64,000 nt of DNA, taken from contig NC_134568.1 of assembly GCF_050947875.1 (NCBI RefSeq), forward strand, positions 264,576,815 to 264,640,814, read 5' to 3'. Source of the DNA: Dermacentor variabilis (Eukaryota > Arthropoda > Arachnida > Ixodida > Ixodidae). The notes beneath the pieces were generated by a model. That model saw only the letters and a list, made by a program, of their open reading frames with translations, ran no database searches and was not told the origin of the DNA. Positions 23,766 through 36,652 of the stretch are shown one piece after another; positions within the stretch are counted from its first letter, which is position 1; every line of letters starts with the position of its first letter. The position numbers and the translations under genes were made by a program.

Positions 23766-25872
23766 AATAGGATGGTAAGAACTCGAATTAGCCTAGACCT
23801 GAGGAGGGAACGGAAGAAACTGGTACATAAGAAGCCGATCAATGAGTTAGCGGTAAGAAGGAAAAAAGAGGAATTCCAGATCAAGCTACAGGACAGGTAT
23901 TCAGCTTTAACTCAGGAAGAGGACCTCAGTGTCGAAGCAATGAACGACAATCTTGTGGGCATCATTAAGGAGTGTGCAATAGAAGTCGGTGGTAACTCCG
24001 TTAGACAGGATACGAGTAAGCTATCGCAGGAGACGAAAGATCTGATCAAGAAACGCCAATGTATGAAAGCCTCTAGCCCTACAGCTAGAATAGAACTGGC
24101 AGAACTTTCGAACTTAATCAACAAGCGTAAGACAGCTGACATAAGGAAGTATAATATGAATAGAATTGAACATGCTCTCAGGAACGGAGGAAGCCTAAAA
24201 GCAGTGAAGAAACTAGGAATAGGCAACAATCAGATGTATGCGTTAAGAGACAAAGCCGGCAATATCATTACTAATAGGGGTGAGATAGTTCAAGTGGCTG
24301 AGGAGTTCTATAGAGATTTATACAGTACCAGTGGCACCCACGGCGATAATGGAAGAGAGAATAGTCTAGAGAAATTCGAAATCCCACAGGTAACGCCGGA
24401 AGAAGTAAAGAAAGCCTTGGGAGCTATGCAAAGGGGGAAGGCAGCTGGGGAGGATCAAGTAACAGCAGATTTGTTGAACGATGGTGGGCAGATTGTTCTA
24501 GAGAAACTGGCCATCCTGTATACGCAATGCCTCATGACCTCGAGCGTACTGGAATCTTGGAAGAACGCTAACATAATCCTAATCCATAAGAAAGGGGACG
24601 CCAAAGACTTGACAAATTATAAACCGATAAGCTTACTCTCCGTTGCCTACAAGGTATTTACTAAGGTAATCGCAAATAGAATCAAGAACACCTTAGACTT
24701 CTGTCAAGCAAAGGACCAGGCAGGATTCCGTAAAGGCTACTCAACAATAGACCATATTCACACTATCAATCAGGTGATAGAGAAATGTGCGGAATATAAC
24801 CAACCCTTATATATAGCTTTCATTGATTACGACAAAGCATTTGATTCTGTCGAAACCTCAGCAGTCATGTAGGCATTACGGAATCAGGGTGTAGACGAGC
24901 CGTATGTATATATGCTGAAAGATATCTATAGCGGCTGCACAGCCACCGTAGTCATCCATAAAGAAAACAACAAAATCCCAATAAAGAAAGGCGTCAGGCA
25001 GGGAGATACAATCTCTCCAATGCTATTCACAGCGTGTTTACAGGAGGTATTCAGAGACCTGTATTGGGAAGAATTGGGGACAAAAGTTAACGGGGAATAC
25101 CTTAGTATCTTGCGATTCGCTGATGATATTGCCTTGCTTAGTAACTCAGGGGACCAATTGGAATACATGCGCACTGACCTGGAGAGGCAAAGCAGAAGAG
25201 TGGGTCTAAAAACTAATCTGCAGAAAACTAAAGTAATGTTTAACAGTCTCGGAAGAGAACAGCAATTGACAATAGGTAGCGAGGAACTGGAAGTGGTAAA
25301 GGAACGCATCTACTTAGGGCAGGTAGTGACGGCGGATCGGGATCATGAGACGGAAATAATCAGAAGAATAAGGATGGGTTGGGGTGCGTTTGGCAGGCAT
25401 TCTCAGATCATGAACAGCAGGTTGCCATTATCCCTTAAGAGAAAAGTGTATAATAGCTGTGTCTTACCTGTACTCACCTACGGGGCAGAAACCTGGAGGC
25501 TTACGAAAAGGGTTCTTCTTAAATTGAGGACGACGCAACGAGCTATGGAAAGAAGAATGGTGGGTGTAACGTTAAGGGATAAGAAAAGAGCAGATTGGGT
25601 GAGGGAACAAAGGCGAGTTAATGACATCTTAGTTGAAATCAAGAAAAAGAAATGGGACATGGGCAGGACATGTAATGAGGAGGGAAGTTAACCGATGGTC
25701 ATTAAGGGTTACGGACTGGATTCCAAGAGAAGGGAAGCGTAGCAGGGGGCGGCAGAAAGTTAGGTGGGCGGATGAGATTAAGAAGTTTGCAGGGACGACA
25801 TGGCCACAATTAGTACATGACCGGGGTTGTTGGAGATATATGGGAGAGGCCTTTGCCCTGCAGTGGGCGTAA
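23766..25872 (+). pseudogene. RTE ORF part 2: reverse transcriptase and C-terminus
   Basis: Continues in the frame of the endonuclease. It encodes a linker, then reverse transcriptase fingers and palm: Lys-Ala-Ala-Gly-Glu-Asp (24439-24456), Ile-Leu-Ile-His-Lys-Lys-Gly-Asp (about 24576-24600), Asp-Gln-Ala-Gly-Phe-Arg (24715-24732) and Ile-Asp-Tyr-Asp-Lys-Ala-Phe-Asp-Ser (24822-24848, first catalytic Asp). Then come Gly-Val-Arg-Gln-Gly-Asp (24990-25007) and Phe-Ala-Asp-Asp (25119-25130, remaining catalytic pair). A TAG stop interrupts it at 24870. After 25658 one extra G shifts the frame, and the C-terminal Trp/Arg-rich block (Gly-His-Val-Met-Arg-Arg to the stop at 25870) is read in another frame. 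The same block survives in the fragment at 6849-7130. Confidence 0.88.
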
Positions 25873-25904
25873 CCAGGCTGCTGCTGCTGCTGATGATGAT
25901 GATG

Positions 25905-25915
25905 ATGTAGAAAGC
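25905..25915. repeat. Right target-site duplication of the RTE element
   Basis: ATGTAGAAAGC against ATGTACAAAGC at 22645-22655. The first three bases could also belong to the (GAT)n tail. Confidence 0.75.
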
Positions 25916-26760
25916 GAATAATAGAGGGGAAAATGGACAACCTTGCCTTACCGACGCCAGGAGGTAGGTCGATTCGGATAGAGAACCATCAACTATTAGC
26001 CTTGTTGTGTCATTAGCATAACAGACCACGATGTCTTTAAAAAAATGAGACCCAACGCTTATGTGCTCTAACATACGAAATAAGAAGCAGTGACTAACTT
26101 TATCAAATGCTCTTGCCAAATCAACCTGAACTATTGCGACCTCACCTACACGTTCTGCTACGCACTCTAGCACAGACCGCGCAACATGGACATTTGTCTG
26201 AATTGATCTTCCTTTAATGGCATATGTTTGGTGGTCTCCCACCACTGATCGAATTAGGTCTTGAAGGCGACCAGCTAATCTTCTTGAAAATATTTCACAA
26301 TCCACGTTGCAAAGTGGTATAGGGCGATATCCCTCAACTTTTGCGATTTAGTTGCACCACTGCTTTTTTGGTTAAGTACTGTGTGCCCTTGATAGAGCGT
26401 GGCGGGCAGGTATCCAATTCTGTGATCTTCATACGCGTTAAGCAGAAAGGGAGCCAATATAGAGCAAAAACACTGATAAAGTTCTGCACTCAAGCCGTCA
26501 GGCTGAGGAGTTTTTCCTTTAGCTAGCGAATCAATGGTTGCTGCAACTTCTGCGATACATATGTCTCTATCAACATCATCATATTCTTCTTGACTGAGCT
26601 GTGGCAGCAATGAAACAAACTTTTCAGTTGCAGCTCTATTATTAATTACTTTATGATATACTTTATAATAGTCAGCGAACGCTTTCATTATTCTAGCCTC
26701 GTTCCGCCCCTGCATACACTGTCTCAAGCACTATCCGCCGCGCTATCGTGCAACAGCGCT
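25905..26760 (-). mobile_element. 5' part of the interrupted LINE (reverse transcriptase)
   Basis: The minus strand from about 26727 down encodes the N-terminal half of a LINE reverse transcriptase: a Lys-Gly-Lys-Thr-Pro-x-Pro-Asp-Gly-Leu block (about 26500), a Gln-Gly-His-Thr-Val-Leu stretch, then, after a frameshift near 26290, Gln-Val-Asp-Leu-Ala-Arg-Ala-Phe-Asp-Lys (about 26100-26130, catalytic Asp) and Arg-Gln-Gly-Cys-Pro-Phe-Ser-Pro (about 25935-25960). The frame runs straight into the break at 25905 and continues at 22655, so the two pieces are one element split by the RTE insertion. Frameshifts make it non-functional. The clade (I, R1 or Jockey group) is not settled. Confidence 0.82.
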
Positions 26761-28254
26761 GGGCAATTAATGTAAGGTTTTTCGCTCCACACAGAGTCCG
26801 AGAGCAGTGCGTATGTATTTGGGAGGCCGAACAAGCAATACTATAGTGGACGAGGAGTAAATTATGCGCATCGCATAGAAATTGTCCTCGACAAGATGGC
26901 GGCGTGTTGAGGTGAAATTCTTTGTTGTCGTACTCGGGAAAACAGCTGCGGCGGTACAAGGGAGGCGTACGCGACAATGATGATGATCAGCCTCAAACAT
27001 AGCACATACCCACAATAGAGTACGCACCAAAAATCAGGGAGTTGGTGGAAAACAACGAAGAAACCCTCAACGACGTCAATCCTAACAAGGACGTCGCAGC
27101 GATGACACCACAATAGCAGCTCACAGAATTCGCAGCCGCCAAATGCGCAGCTCGGAAAATGTACAGAAAAAAAAAACGCTGAAATATTGTAGGTGGCAAT
27201 GCTCCATTTGGCTCACGAGATCAGTTGTAGCAGAAGTTTTGGCCTCAGAGTTGATTAGTTTTCCGGCGAGTTCTTTAAAACGACTATTGGAGCCAAAAAA
27301 GCAAGAAGCCATTGACAAATCAACTTCTTAAACATCGATTTACGCAAACCATTTAAGAAAGGGTGTAAGGAAATGTAATATACAAAAGGCCATCTCAAAT
27401 GCCACGCTGCCGGAACGTCAGACAGGTAGGTGCTTGGAGGTTGTCCTACTTATTGATGGAAACAGAAAATATGAGTTTTTTTACGCAAAGTTTCGAACCT
27501 AATGCCCCCACCATAATAACACACGAAAGAAACGAAAATAAACATGATGAAGCAAGATTGTCTGAGGGAAGTACGTATATTTGTATAGTAAAATGTTGAA
27601 CAGCCTTTAAAAAAATAAAAAAATAAGAAATTAGCATAACCCTTTGGCCAAACAGCTGCGAAAAGAAGGTTCCATAAAGCTATAGCTTTTACTTAAGCAA
27701 ATCTAGCCTACTTGGATATGGGCAGTCTGAGAGTGCTAAAGTCTGTCCTTGTACATATTTCGAACTCCGCAACATGCACTACTATGTCCTAGACAGCAAG
27801 TTGCGTATGCCGCAAAGATGAAGTGACAATTCATTGATGTAATCAACAGTTTTCTTTTTGTAATATCATTAAATTTGTAGTTATCGTTTAAATATTAAAT
27901 ATCATGTACATTCTTTTTCAAACTCTTACTTTATTTAATACATCTTTATGCGACCACACTCCTCTCCTCAGCCAAAATCCCCATAACCACTGACTTTTTG
28001 TCCAGTTCCCCGTAGTGGGCGAGTGGAATTAAAGGAGAAGAAAGCTAGGAAACAAAAATAAGATGGCGGTCTACATAGTACTGCCGTTGTACTGTATAAG
28101 TTCGGAACCGAATGAATCGCTGAAGTCTGCTGTCCGTTTCGTAATGGCGGAAAGAAAACAACCAATTTTTAAAGGACGATAGAAAAGTGCCGAAGATGAG
28201 CGCACACTTTTCACATAGCGCTTATTTTTCACATGACAAAATAACAGGAGTAGA
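26761..28254. other. Intergenic DNA, nothing firmly recognised
   Basis: The 26975-27330 stretch is partly open on the plus strand with stops and may be a decayed element, but no motif supports that. The rest is AT-rich. Confidence 0.5.
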
Positions 28255-28335
28255 GAGAGATGCTCTTTAATGAAAACTGGAGAGGCTGGCCTGGCGGCAC
28301 GCCTGTGGCATGCTACTCCAGATGGATAGGAAGAA
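28255..28335 (-). repeat. Interspersed repeat end, copy A
   Basis: CTTTAATG, then a variable stretch, CCTGGC, CGCCT and CATGCTACTCC match the left part of the repeat at 47785-48560 in the same order. CTTTAAT reads as the 3' end of a minus-strand retroelement. Confidence 0.5.
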
Positions 28336-28803
28336 AAATGAAATGATGCACACAGTACATACGACACTTAACGCACACGTAACACCACATACAATAATGC
28401 ATTTCCACAAATGTTACAATACATTTGCCATTCACCTTGCAGTATATTTACCATGCACGAGGGTGGATATTAGACGGAGTACACTAGACTTTTGCTTAAC
28501 GTCGTTTTTTCTATAAGCATTAATGTGAGTCCGCGCTAGTCGTCATCTCTTTCCTTTCGATGTTGTGAGATGTTTTTATGCTGTTTCAAACCAGAAAAGT
28601 GACCAAAGTCTCTGTGCTTCCACTTCTCCCTGCAGTTGGATAATGACAGTCACGCATGAAGGTTAAAAGGAGAGCACAACTCTGAAAGCGGGCACTCAGA
28701 GGAAGAAAAGAGACAAGCTGAGGCGGGACCACACTCCAGCTTGCGTGAACCAAAGTCCGAAAGCTCAAATACCAATGCAGCCGCAGCTCGGCTTCAACGT
28801 TCA

Positions 28804-28804
<1 letters not shown>

Positions 28805-28884
<80 letters not shown>
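28805..28884. repeat. (TA)40 microsatellite
   Basis: 80 bp of pure TA. It gives spurious Ile-Tyr frames on both strands. Confidence 0.98.
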
Positions 28885-28888
<4 letters not shown>

Positions 28889-30679
28889 TTAGAGAGGGCA
28901 ATATGACCTGGCCTTTGCCTGTGCGGAGCAAAACGCCGAAAACGTTACTGCGTCGTTTTTCAGCGGTGAAATTCGCGCGCTGTTTTTTTACATTTACATC
29001 CAATCGACGCAGACACAACTCAATAGCTAAGCAGGGTGAGTTAACTGACAGAAAGAAAATAAATAATGCCGCCTACGAACAGCTGGCTATGAAGCACACA
29101 ACGGTATAGCGCGCAATTATGCGCATATTTTTACCTGGCGACGTTTTCAACCGCTCTTATTGGTTTTCACCACCTGAAGTTCACGGGCTGCTGACGCATT
29201 ATACACGGTGAATTAGGCGCAAGTCAGTGCGCGTACAGTGGTACTGCGGTCGCGACCGTATTCCGACAGAAGCAAAGGAAAAGTATGTAAGCACGCATAC
29301 AGGCACATGTACACATACACACATGCACAGACACACACACGTGCAGACACGCACATACATACAGACACGCATGCACGTACGCACACCGAGAAGCAGCGAT
29401 ATGCAGCCACTAAGTATACGCCTTTCTTGACGGGCTGATATTGCATGCACGCCCAGGGTTCGCCGGTATTGATCTTGGGCTCTGAACGAGTTTGAATCGC
29501 GCTACCGTACACCCCTTGACGATGTATTACCAACAAGCCCCCATTGCAACCCTCGTGGACATATTCAGAGACTGCTCTGCAAGCAACCGCTCAGTTGAAA
29601 ACCGATAAGTTGTGTCGAAGTTGCACCTAGCTAATGTATACTTTTATAATTGAAAGAAACGAAAGAAAAATTGTAAAAAAAAAGAAAGGCGCCCAGAAAT
29701 AATTTTTCCTCCATACTTTAGGTCTCTACAGGCAGTTTTATAATTGCATGTGGGTTTTGCAAATCTTAGCGCAGTTCTGGAAAACTTCGAGCAGCATGCG
29801 CGTGAAACTGTACTGTAGTGGAGCTTTATTTACGCGATTCCCATTGTGGGAGCCGTTCACTAGCGTGGGCTTTGAAAGCGGAACTCCACAACGTGCACAC
29901 TAATTTTCGATGTTGCCGATAGGGCTTCGGAGACATCTGACTGAAGTACGAAACCAGGCTCCATGTTAGCTTGTCGTGAGAGAGCTTAAGTGGAAACGGT
30001 GCAATTGATGAATGCCCCGTATGCACTGGAAGAGTCGTTTTTCTTAGACTTTCTTAGGTTCTCATGTGGCACATGAGGGTACTTAAATGAAACGTGCAAG
30101 CCCCCGCGTGTTAATGTGGTACAGTGGCTTACCAAACCTATCATCTTTAAGCCAACCCGTATAACCCTGTTTCATCAGTCATAGTACGGCATCTCTGAGT
30201 ATCTTGTTTCGTGTCGGTCTCGCTCCATAGCCCCGATAGGTGGTGAACATCTGTTGAAAGGCTGGATCAGGACACTTTGGAACGTTCACGGGTACTTCCG
30301 GAGTGAGAGCCAAAGCCCATGGGGGTGGAAGTCTTATTTACTTATATGCATCAGGCTTAATTTAAGGCCCATCCCGGCCTGAAGTCTCTGGACAGAGACT
30401 TTCTCTGAGGATAGGAATAGACACATGAAGCGAATACGGTGCGCCTACCCGATGGATAAGTGGTCTGTGGGCTGGAAAAATAGGGTGTGGGCCTGAAGAG
30501 AGGGAAGCATATATATGGTTTCTGGTACGGAAACAGAGTGAATCCTGTTTTTGTCCTCTAAATCATTGTGTTGATCACAACCATACCCTTGTACGTATTG
30601 GACAATAACACAAAGGGGAAAGCCGTGAAATCTTGAGGGACAGCCGTCTCTGGTAGTCTAGGTGGTTGATCACGTCGTC
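28885..30679. other. Intergenic DNA, nothing firmly recognised
   Basis: An imperfect CA-rich stretch lies at 29295-29390. The 30230-30680 part may be the decayed extension of the LINE that follows, but frames are too broken to say. Confidence 0.5.
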
Positions 30680-31585
30680 AAAGCTTCGTTTATTAGCGGT
30701 AAGAGAAGTGCAGCACCATGGGGGCGGATATCACCCGATGTCACAGTCAAGGTATGGGGTATATTTGGAAAGTATTGTGAGCTGTCTTCCCATTTGGCTT
30801 AGTTGTTCATGATTATAGACAGGCGCCGTGATGGTATTAAGCTGGACGTGCTCTTGTAGTGCAGGAAAAGGGGCGAGTCGAGGTAGCGCCGCCGTGACCC
30901 TCATGACGTTCTTGTTTACACCTACGAGTCACGCCCGCTGCTGTGCTGTCAACCAGTGAAACTGCGCTGCTTGGTAGATAACGCGTGGTGGAGGGACTGA
31001 GCACAGAAGTTGGCGAGTCACCTCAGTGGTTTAGCAGCTCGGCAACCATTATTGTTTGGTACAAAGTTTAAATCGACGTTTTGCGGACATCTTGAAGGCA
31101 TCCGTCACCGGAGCCGGAGCGATGGATTTCGAGCCCCAGGTCTCACAATCGCTCAGTTTCAGGTGTATGTGATCGGCCGATCCTAAGTGTAAGGTCCGTC
31201 TTCCTTCCGAAATTGTTCGCCGCGTGTATGTAGCAGAGCTTTTGACTTGGTATCTCGATTCCAGTGTTCTGTGCGTACGCGTGAAAGGCATCACGAGCTT
31301 CTTGTATCCGCTGACACTGTGTATCGAGGTCTCTGTGTGTTGACCAGAGTGTAACCTTGTCACAACAAGTTAGAAACTTAGGACCGCGTTCACGAAGCTT
31401 CTCTAAACTGAGTGCGTTTCCCCATAGGCCGGCGTTAAAACCCGCCACTCACGATATCAATAGACGCGATGTCTATTCGCGACGGCACGTACGATAGATT
31501 TCCCAATATCGGCGGTGTCCTGATGCTCTGAATGTCTTACAGTTTCCATGCAAGTGGCACAGCGGCAATATTAAAGAGCAGGGGC
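30680..31585 (-). mobile_element. Decayed R1/Jockey-like LINE, reverse transcriptase 3' part
   Basis: On the minus strand, from 31585 down, a Pro-Leu-Leu-Phe-Asn-Ile stretch (palm, about 31550) is followed by the catalytic region. There Cys-Asp-Lys-Val-Thr-Leu-Trp (about 31340-31360) stands where an intact element has Tyr-Ala-Asp-Asp before Thr-Leu-Trp. Next come a Thr-Gly-Ile-Glu-Ile block, a Leu-Arg-Ile-Gly strand and a thumb-like Arg-Val-Ile-Tyr-Gln stretch (about 30930). Frameshifts and stops are scattered throughout. Loss of the catalytic Asp pair and the broken frame mark a dead copy, clearly older than the RTE at 22.7 kb. The clade call is from the motif spacing only. Confidence 0.62.
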
Positions 31586-34500
31586 ACAAGCGCGCAATCT
31601 TTTGAGGCTCCGAGATTTGTCGTGAATGATCCCTAGCGTGTGTTTTTCACACAAAAACATACGGACCATAGGGAAGGAATTGACGAGACAAGCGCAAACT
31701 CACAACTGTATCTTTCATTTTTTTATAGAAGGAACGTTAACTTATACATCTCTTAAAAGCACCATCTTCAGTGAAATCAACGCCACAACAAACAAGAAGT
31801 TACCTAAATAATGCAAACATATACTGGCTGGCATTTACCATCAGTCTATCCCACGACATGTGCTGCACAGATACGCGATTCTTTTTCAAACATCATTAAT
31901 GGATGGCTGATTACACAATCGTCTCCCTTCTTTTAATTTAGAACGCCACGCCTCTATGACTTCTCTATTAATTTAGCGCCTGTCTCCAGATAAAGTGCGG
32001 GCACCCGTGAACATCGGTGCACATGTGCAACCACAACGAAGGCAGTTCTCTATCAATTCGGAGCACACCGAGTTGTTTGTCGTAGCGTTGATTTAACGAC
32101 CAGGTGGCGCTTTTAAGAGTTGTATAAATTAACGTTTATTCAATAAAAAAAACAGTTGATAGTTTGCGCTGATGTCGTCCATTTCTTCGATATCATCCTC
32201 ATCCGTGTGTTTTGTGCGCAACCAACAGTGTCAGTTGATAACGACTCGCCCAGCTTTCAGTCAATCTGCTGAACGATCCAGCTTGATGACCATCCACATT
32301 AGGATATGTCCTGGAGCTCTAGAATGAGTGCACAAATTTTGTTAGGTGAAGCGGCAGGCCAAAATTTTGCATGTTTTGAAGCATTCTCTCATGTTGTACA
32401 TTACCATACGCCGGCCACCACCAGGCACACCAGCTGGCTACGAGGTGAGAGAGATAGAAAGCGAGGAGAGGAAACAAAGGAAAACCCACCAGACGAGGGT
32501 TTTGTTGGCTACCCTACACTGGGGTTAAGGAAAACGGGGAACGGAAAGAGGAAAGGAGGGAGAGAGTGAACAAGGTGAGTACACGCGGCATTGCGTGCAG
32601 CGAACTGACACCACGGTGTAGTCCAAGCAGCCACTATATATCGTGCCCCACCGATACGTTGGACGGCCGTCACTCAAAGAGCACGTATCGTATTCAGTGG
32701 CAGAGGAGGCAAGATTCCTGCCTCTGGAGTGCTCCTCCGTAGCTGTTGATGCGCGTTAAAGTCACCTGGGATTACCCAGGGGTCAGTGGTCGTTAGATGT
32801 ATGTCGCAGTATGTCGCAGTATGACGCAGTATGTCGTTAGCAGTAAATCGCGGCCTTCCTGACTTCAGTGTGGAAAGAAGACTGTGGGTGAGCGACGTGG
32901 CTTACTCGATACTTGGAAGCACTGAGTTAAGAGTATCCAGTACTTGAACTGCACTTCGTGATGACGAAGTGTGCAGCCTTCTCAAGAGTGTGCCAAGGGT
33001 ATTCACGAGAGTCCGAATTATCACAGCCCTCCACTCGACGGTCTTCTTCGGGCCATTTGTCAAGAGTCGGCGCTGAGATGGATGTCTGCCAAGACAGGCA
33101 GGCCATTCTGCGCGTATAGATAAGGTGTGAATACGTTCTGGACCGGCCGCTAATTTTCATTTCGTGCGAACCCACGAGAAAGTCGACTTACTAACATTCG
33201 TTCGCAAAATTTACTAATTGTCAGTGTGAGAAAAGGGGAACGGAGGAGCCGAGAGCAGGTTGGTGGCTTGCTCGGTTTCGGGATGGGCATCAATACCTAA
33301 CGTTTCCATTCACGTAGAAAGGCTTCATCGGTCCACACTATTGTTGACATGCAGCCCAGCGTGAATGGCATTTCTTTTCAAGTTCTTAAAGGTGTAGACG
33401 GGACAAGGCACTTTTGTATCGTTTTATTTCTTTATTGGGTAGCTTTCCATCCAGTAATTACGCTATAGACCCTCAATTCGTAGCAAGAAATAATTAATTA
33501 TGTTGCCTTTCAATGCGATCAGTTCAAGACGCGCGCCAAGTGCAACATCTAGGATTGGACTTGAAAAAAGAGACCACGTCAGTGAAATCTAATGTGGTGG
33601 TCTCATGGTACCAGACCACTGACACGTTACACACACAGTATGACCGTGGTGCTGAAAGTCGAATCCATTCAACAGTAGACGGGACAAGAGGGGAGAGCGG
33701 GTGCCGTTTTGGCAGCTTTAGGCGACACTGTCATTGTAAGGCTTTTAATCACTGCGCCAGGATGACTGGGACGTCGTTGAGTTGTTTGTGATACCATGTG
33801 ACCCCCATTTGCACTTTAGGAGATGTACTACACTTGGCCCGCGCTTTGAACGGGTCGCATAAAAGGTGCTGTAATTATTTGTCGTTCTCTCTCAGAAATC
33901 CAGGCTTCCTGCCGTAATTATATGGAGCCGAGAGCTACCTAAAAAAATGCAGGACAGGAAATTTTTATTGTCAGTACTGCTTTTAAAAACTCGTAGGGGG
34001 TGTTGGGATGCTCAATGCGAAGTATGCGTTTTTTTTTTCTTTTTTCAGTTCTGTCAATGGCAGCAATTAGCTCAGTCACAGTTGTTCGGAAGGAGCTTAA
34101 CGTAAACCGCTTGTTTTGCATGCTTTTCCACGGTTTGCTCGAAGACAACGAAATAAATGGAATACGCAGACACAAAGTGGCATGGATATCTGTGTGCGTT
34201 TCGGTAGGTACATATATCGTCCTCTATACTCACGCATATTGGCGTTTTGAGAGTATTAGCTACATATACAAGCGGCGGCGCATATATTTTGGTAAATGTC
34301 TTTATTTGCTTCGGTACTAATGAAGTCTTTATTGTCCTTTATGGCTTGTAAGTGAAATAGAAAAGAGAAGTGAGAAGATAAGGGAAAAGAGTGAGTGAAA
34401 AGTGAAAAGCGAAGTCGCAATTAAACGCTTACGCCGAGAAGAACATGAACAAATTCATTTTTCCAGATCATGCTAGTTCTTTTGCCCGCTAACTTCGCTG

Positions 34501-34846
34501 CGCCTTTACAAAAAACTCGATGCCCTGCGTAAACTCGCTGAAAATAGACTGTGACGTTTCTTCCAATATTATTGGAGGCCACTAATCTCTGTGCTGCGAA
34601 GAAAATAGGCCGGTTCAACTGGCATAGCGACATTCTCAGCGGACAGTGACACTGAAGAGCAACAACAACAAAGAAAGAGAGAGAGAGAGAAGCAGATTCG
34701 CTCCTTATGCACACATTGCTCAACCGACAAACTACAGACAAGCGCTCAATTACTCGGTGAATTTACATACTCCTCCCCTCTGCTGGACAAATTGCCCTTG
34801 TCAATACACTTTGTTGACAACCTTTGCGGGCACAAACCTGATGGCA
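31586..34846. other. Intergenic DNA, mostly featureless
   Basis: The 32440-32560 part (purine-rich, with GTTGGCTACCCTACACTGGGG) resembles a repeat tail I associate with tick LINEs. The 33640-33775 part has a weak tRNA-like A box on the minus strand. Neither is firm. Confidence 0.45.
32801..32840. repeat. 10-bp tandem repeat, four units
   Basis: ATGTCGCAGT repeated, with one change in unit three (ATGACGCAGT) and a decayed unit four (ATGTCGTTAG). Confidence 0.9.
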
Positions 34847-35238
34847 TTTTGATGCGAAAGCATCAAATGGCCCATGAGCGAAATAGTTGGCGTCTGTAGT
34901 AACGAAACGGCACCTAAATTCCCATTGGCTGCGACGTCACGTCACAAGCGCGCCTCGACGGAGCACAGCGGGCGAAGCGGAACACAGAAAGTGTCGTCTC
35001 GCAGAAAGTCGGTGGCAAGCGGCGTCCTTCATTTCTCAGCAATATTGTTCAAATCATTTCGGCCTACTGCCACCACGCTAACGTAGAGACTACAAATAAA
35101 GAAGCAGAACCCACACCAATTTAATCGCAAAACTCGAAAACATACCACGCTGCAAAACTCGAAAACATTACTCGCAGCGCAAAACTCTAAGGACGCTCAG
35201 CGGCGTTCAATTAGGCATCAATGCTTTCGCATTCAGAA
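34847..35238. mobile_element. MITE-like element with GCGAAAGC-type inverted ends
   Basis: The left end TTTTGATGCGAAAGCATC and the complement of the right end TTCTGAATGCGAAAGCATT match over most positions. Each end itself contains the small palindrome ATGCGAAAGCAT. A GCAAAACTCGAAAACAT unit is repeated inside (35126-35175). About 392 bp with no coding capacity. No clear target duplication is visible, so the superfamily is open. Confidence 0.5.
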
Positions 35239-36592
35239 CTGATAAGTGCTTAGGTATCCTCGTTTTTTTTTTTTTGCTTTCATGCTTGCTGGCGGCTTCG
35301 CTTAATTAAAAGACTCCTTTCTTTAGGAGCGTGTAGTTTACAAGAATACGACGTTGCAGATGTAAGCGAAGGCGCATTAGATTTATTAAGTTAGACAGAT
35401 TCAGGGGCGCGCGCACACTTTTACGAGTGCGGACTCTGGGAGCAAGCCATTTCGGACAAATGAAGTTGAGCCGCTGTAATGCATGGCCCAGCAGTAACAA
35501 GATTATCTTGCCGGTACAAATTGCGCAGCCGAGCAGTGGTAATAAAAGAAAAGCGGATCAATTTTAAAATTGTTTCTAGCTGCGCATGTTTTTTTTTCTT
35601 TGCGAGAAGAAAGGTAATGCAAGTAAATGTCACTATGAGTGACATTTATTGTTAACACTGAGGGGTTTACGTAATCAAACGGTAGGGAGAACTTAAGTCT
35701 TGAGAGCTTAGCAAAAGCGGTGTCGTCACCTTTGACTGCCGTATCGCAGCAGGCTGCGAACTAGAAACAGCAGGAGTGAGTACTTGCGTGTGCTGTATGG
35801 CGCGACTCTTTACTTTAGCACGGCGACAACATTTTAGGGTGGCGGAGAGAAGGAAAGCGTGTGACTTCTCGTGTAGGTGGCCATGCATAATATATCTCCT
35901 GCGGTAAAAACGTACGCAAAGCATCATTTAGATGCAAGGACATCTGGTGACAGTCTTCAGGTGGTAATCCATTTTTTTACTAAACCGACGCCTTGATCGT
36001 TTGTAGTGACCGTTACGATTTTATGCAAGGTATATTTATGCGAGCTATAAAGGCAAAATTTGTTCAGTTTATTGCTACCATGCTTTCTTTTCGTTCCCGT
36101 CGCCTTGTAAAGGCGTCGAATGCATGCCTCCTCTGGACTTCGTAATTGAAATATACGGAAACCAGATTATCTTGGCCGGGCACTTCAATTCGCATTAAGC
36201 GTCGTGGGATTAAGGACTGATCAGTGCTGTAAGCGAATTCGGACTTCGTTCAAAAATAATAGATATTCTTGCTCTTTGTTAGGCTTTACTCTTTTTTGGT
36301 CTGATCGTACCGTTGTGGTCTACTGTTAATTGCGCTACCAAATAGGGGCCACTTTCCATTTACTTTCGAGATCGGATACTCACTGGCTTCAAATAATTTC
36401 GCGCGTGCTTTTGCCAATTTCGAGGCTGTTTGCGGACTGCTCTTGCATCGTTGGCCCGCCAGAGTCATGAGAGAAAGCACGGAAGCGTTTTTAAAGTGAA
36501 ACATTCTTTGCTTTACCTCGCGTGATTGGCCTGAATGCTGTTTTTTTTTCTCCTGCTTGCTCGGCTGGTATTTCGGCGGATATATTTGCCGA
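35239..36592. other. Intergenic DNA, nothing recognised
   Basis: Short frames and a T run near 35262 only. Confidence 0.55.
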
Positions 36593-36593
36593 T

Positions 36594-36648
<55 letters not shown>

Positions 36649-36652
36649 TTTT
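36593..36652. repeat. (TTTA)15 array, tail of the CR1-like LINE
   Basis: 60 bp of TTTA. On the minus strand it follows the LINE at 36653-37140 and is probably its microsatellite tail. Confidence 0.9.

Larger units (their letters stand above)
22656..25904 (+). mobile_element. Full-length RTE-type LINE with tRNA-like head (inactive)
   Basis: This 3,249-bp plus-strand element is bounded by an 11-bp duplication with one mismatch. It starts with a tRNA-like sequence (22662-22733), then a 5' leader, then a frame for an APE-type endonuclease and a reverse transcriptase. It ends in a (GCT)n(GAT)n microsatellite, the usual tail of RTE elements. Removing it restores a continuous minus-strand LINE frame, which fixes both borders. 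Its frame is broken by stops at 23745 and 23763 (in a 10-bp repeat), a stop at 24870 and a one-base insertion near 25658, so it cannot act on its own. The RTE/BovB-like clade call rests on the short EN-RT layout and the tail, from family knowledge. Confidence 0.85.

Noticed and set aside
33640..33775. tRNA-derived SINE on the minus strand
   Set aside because: An A-box-like stretch is present but the B-box-like core is about 120 nt away and degenerate.
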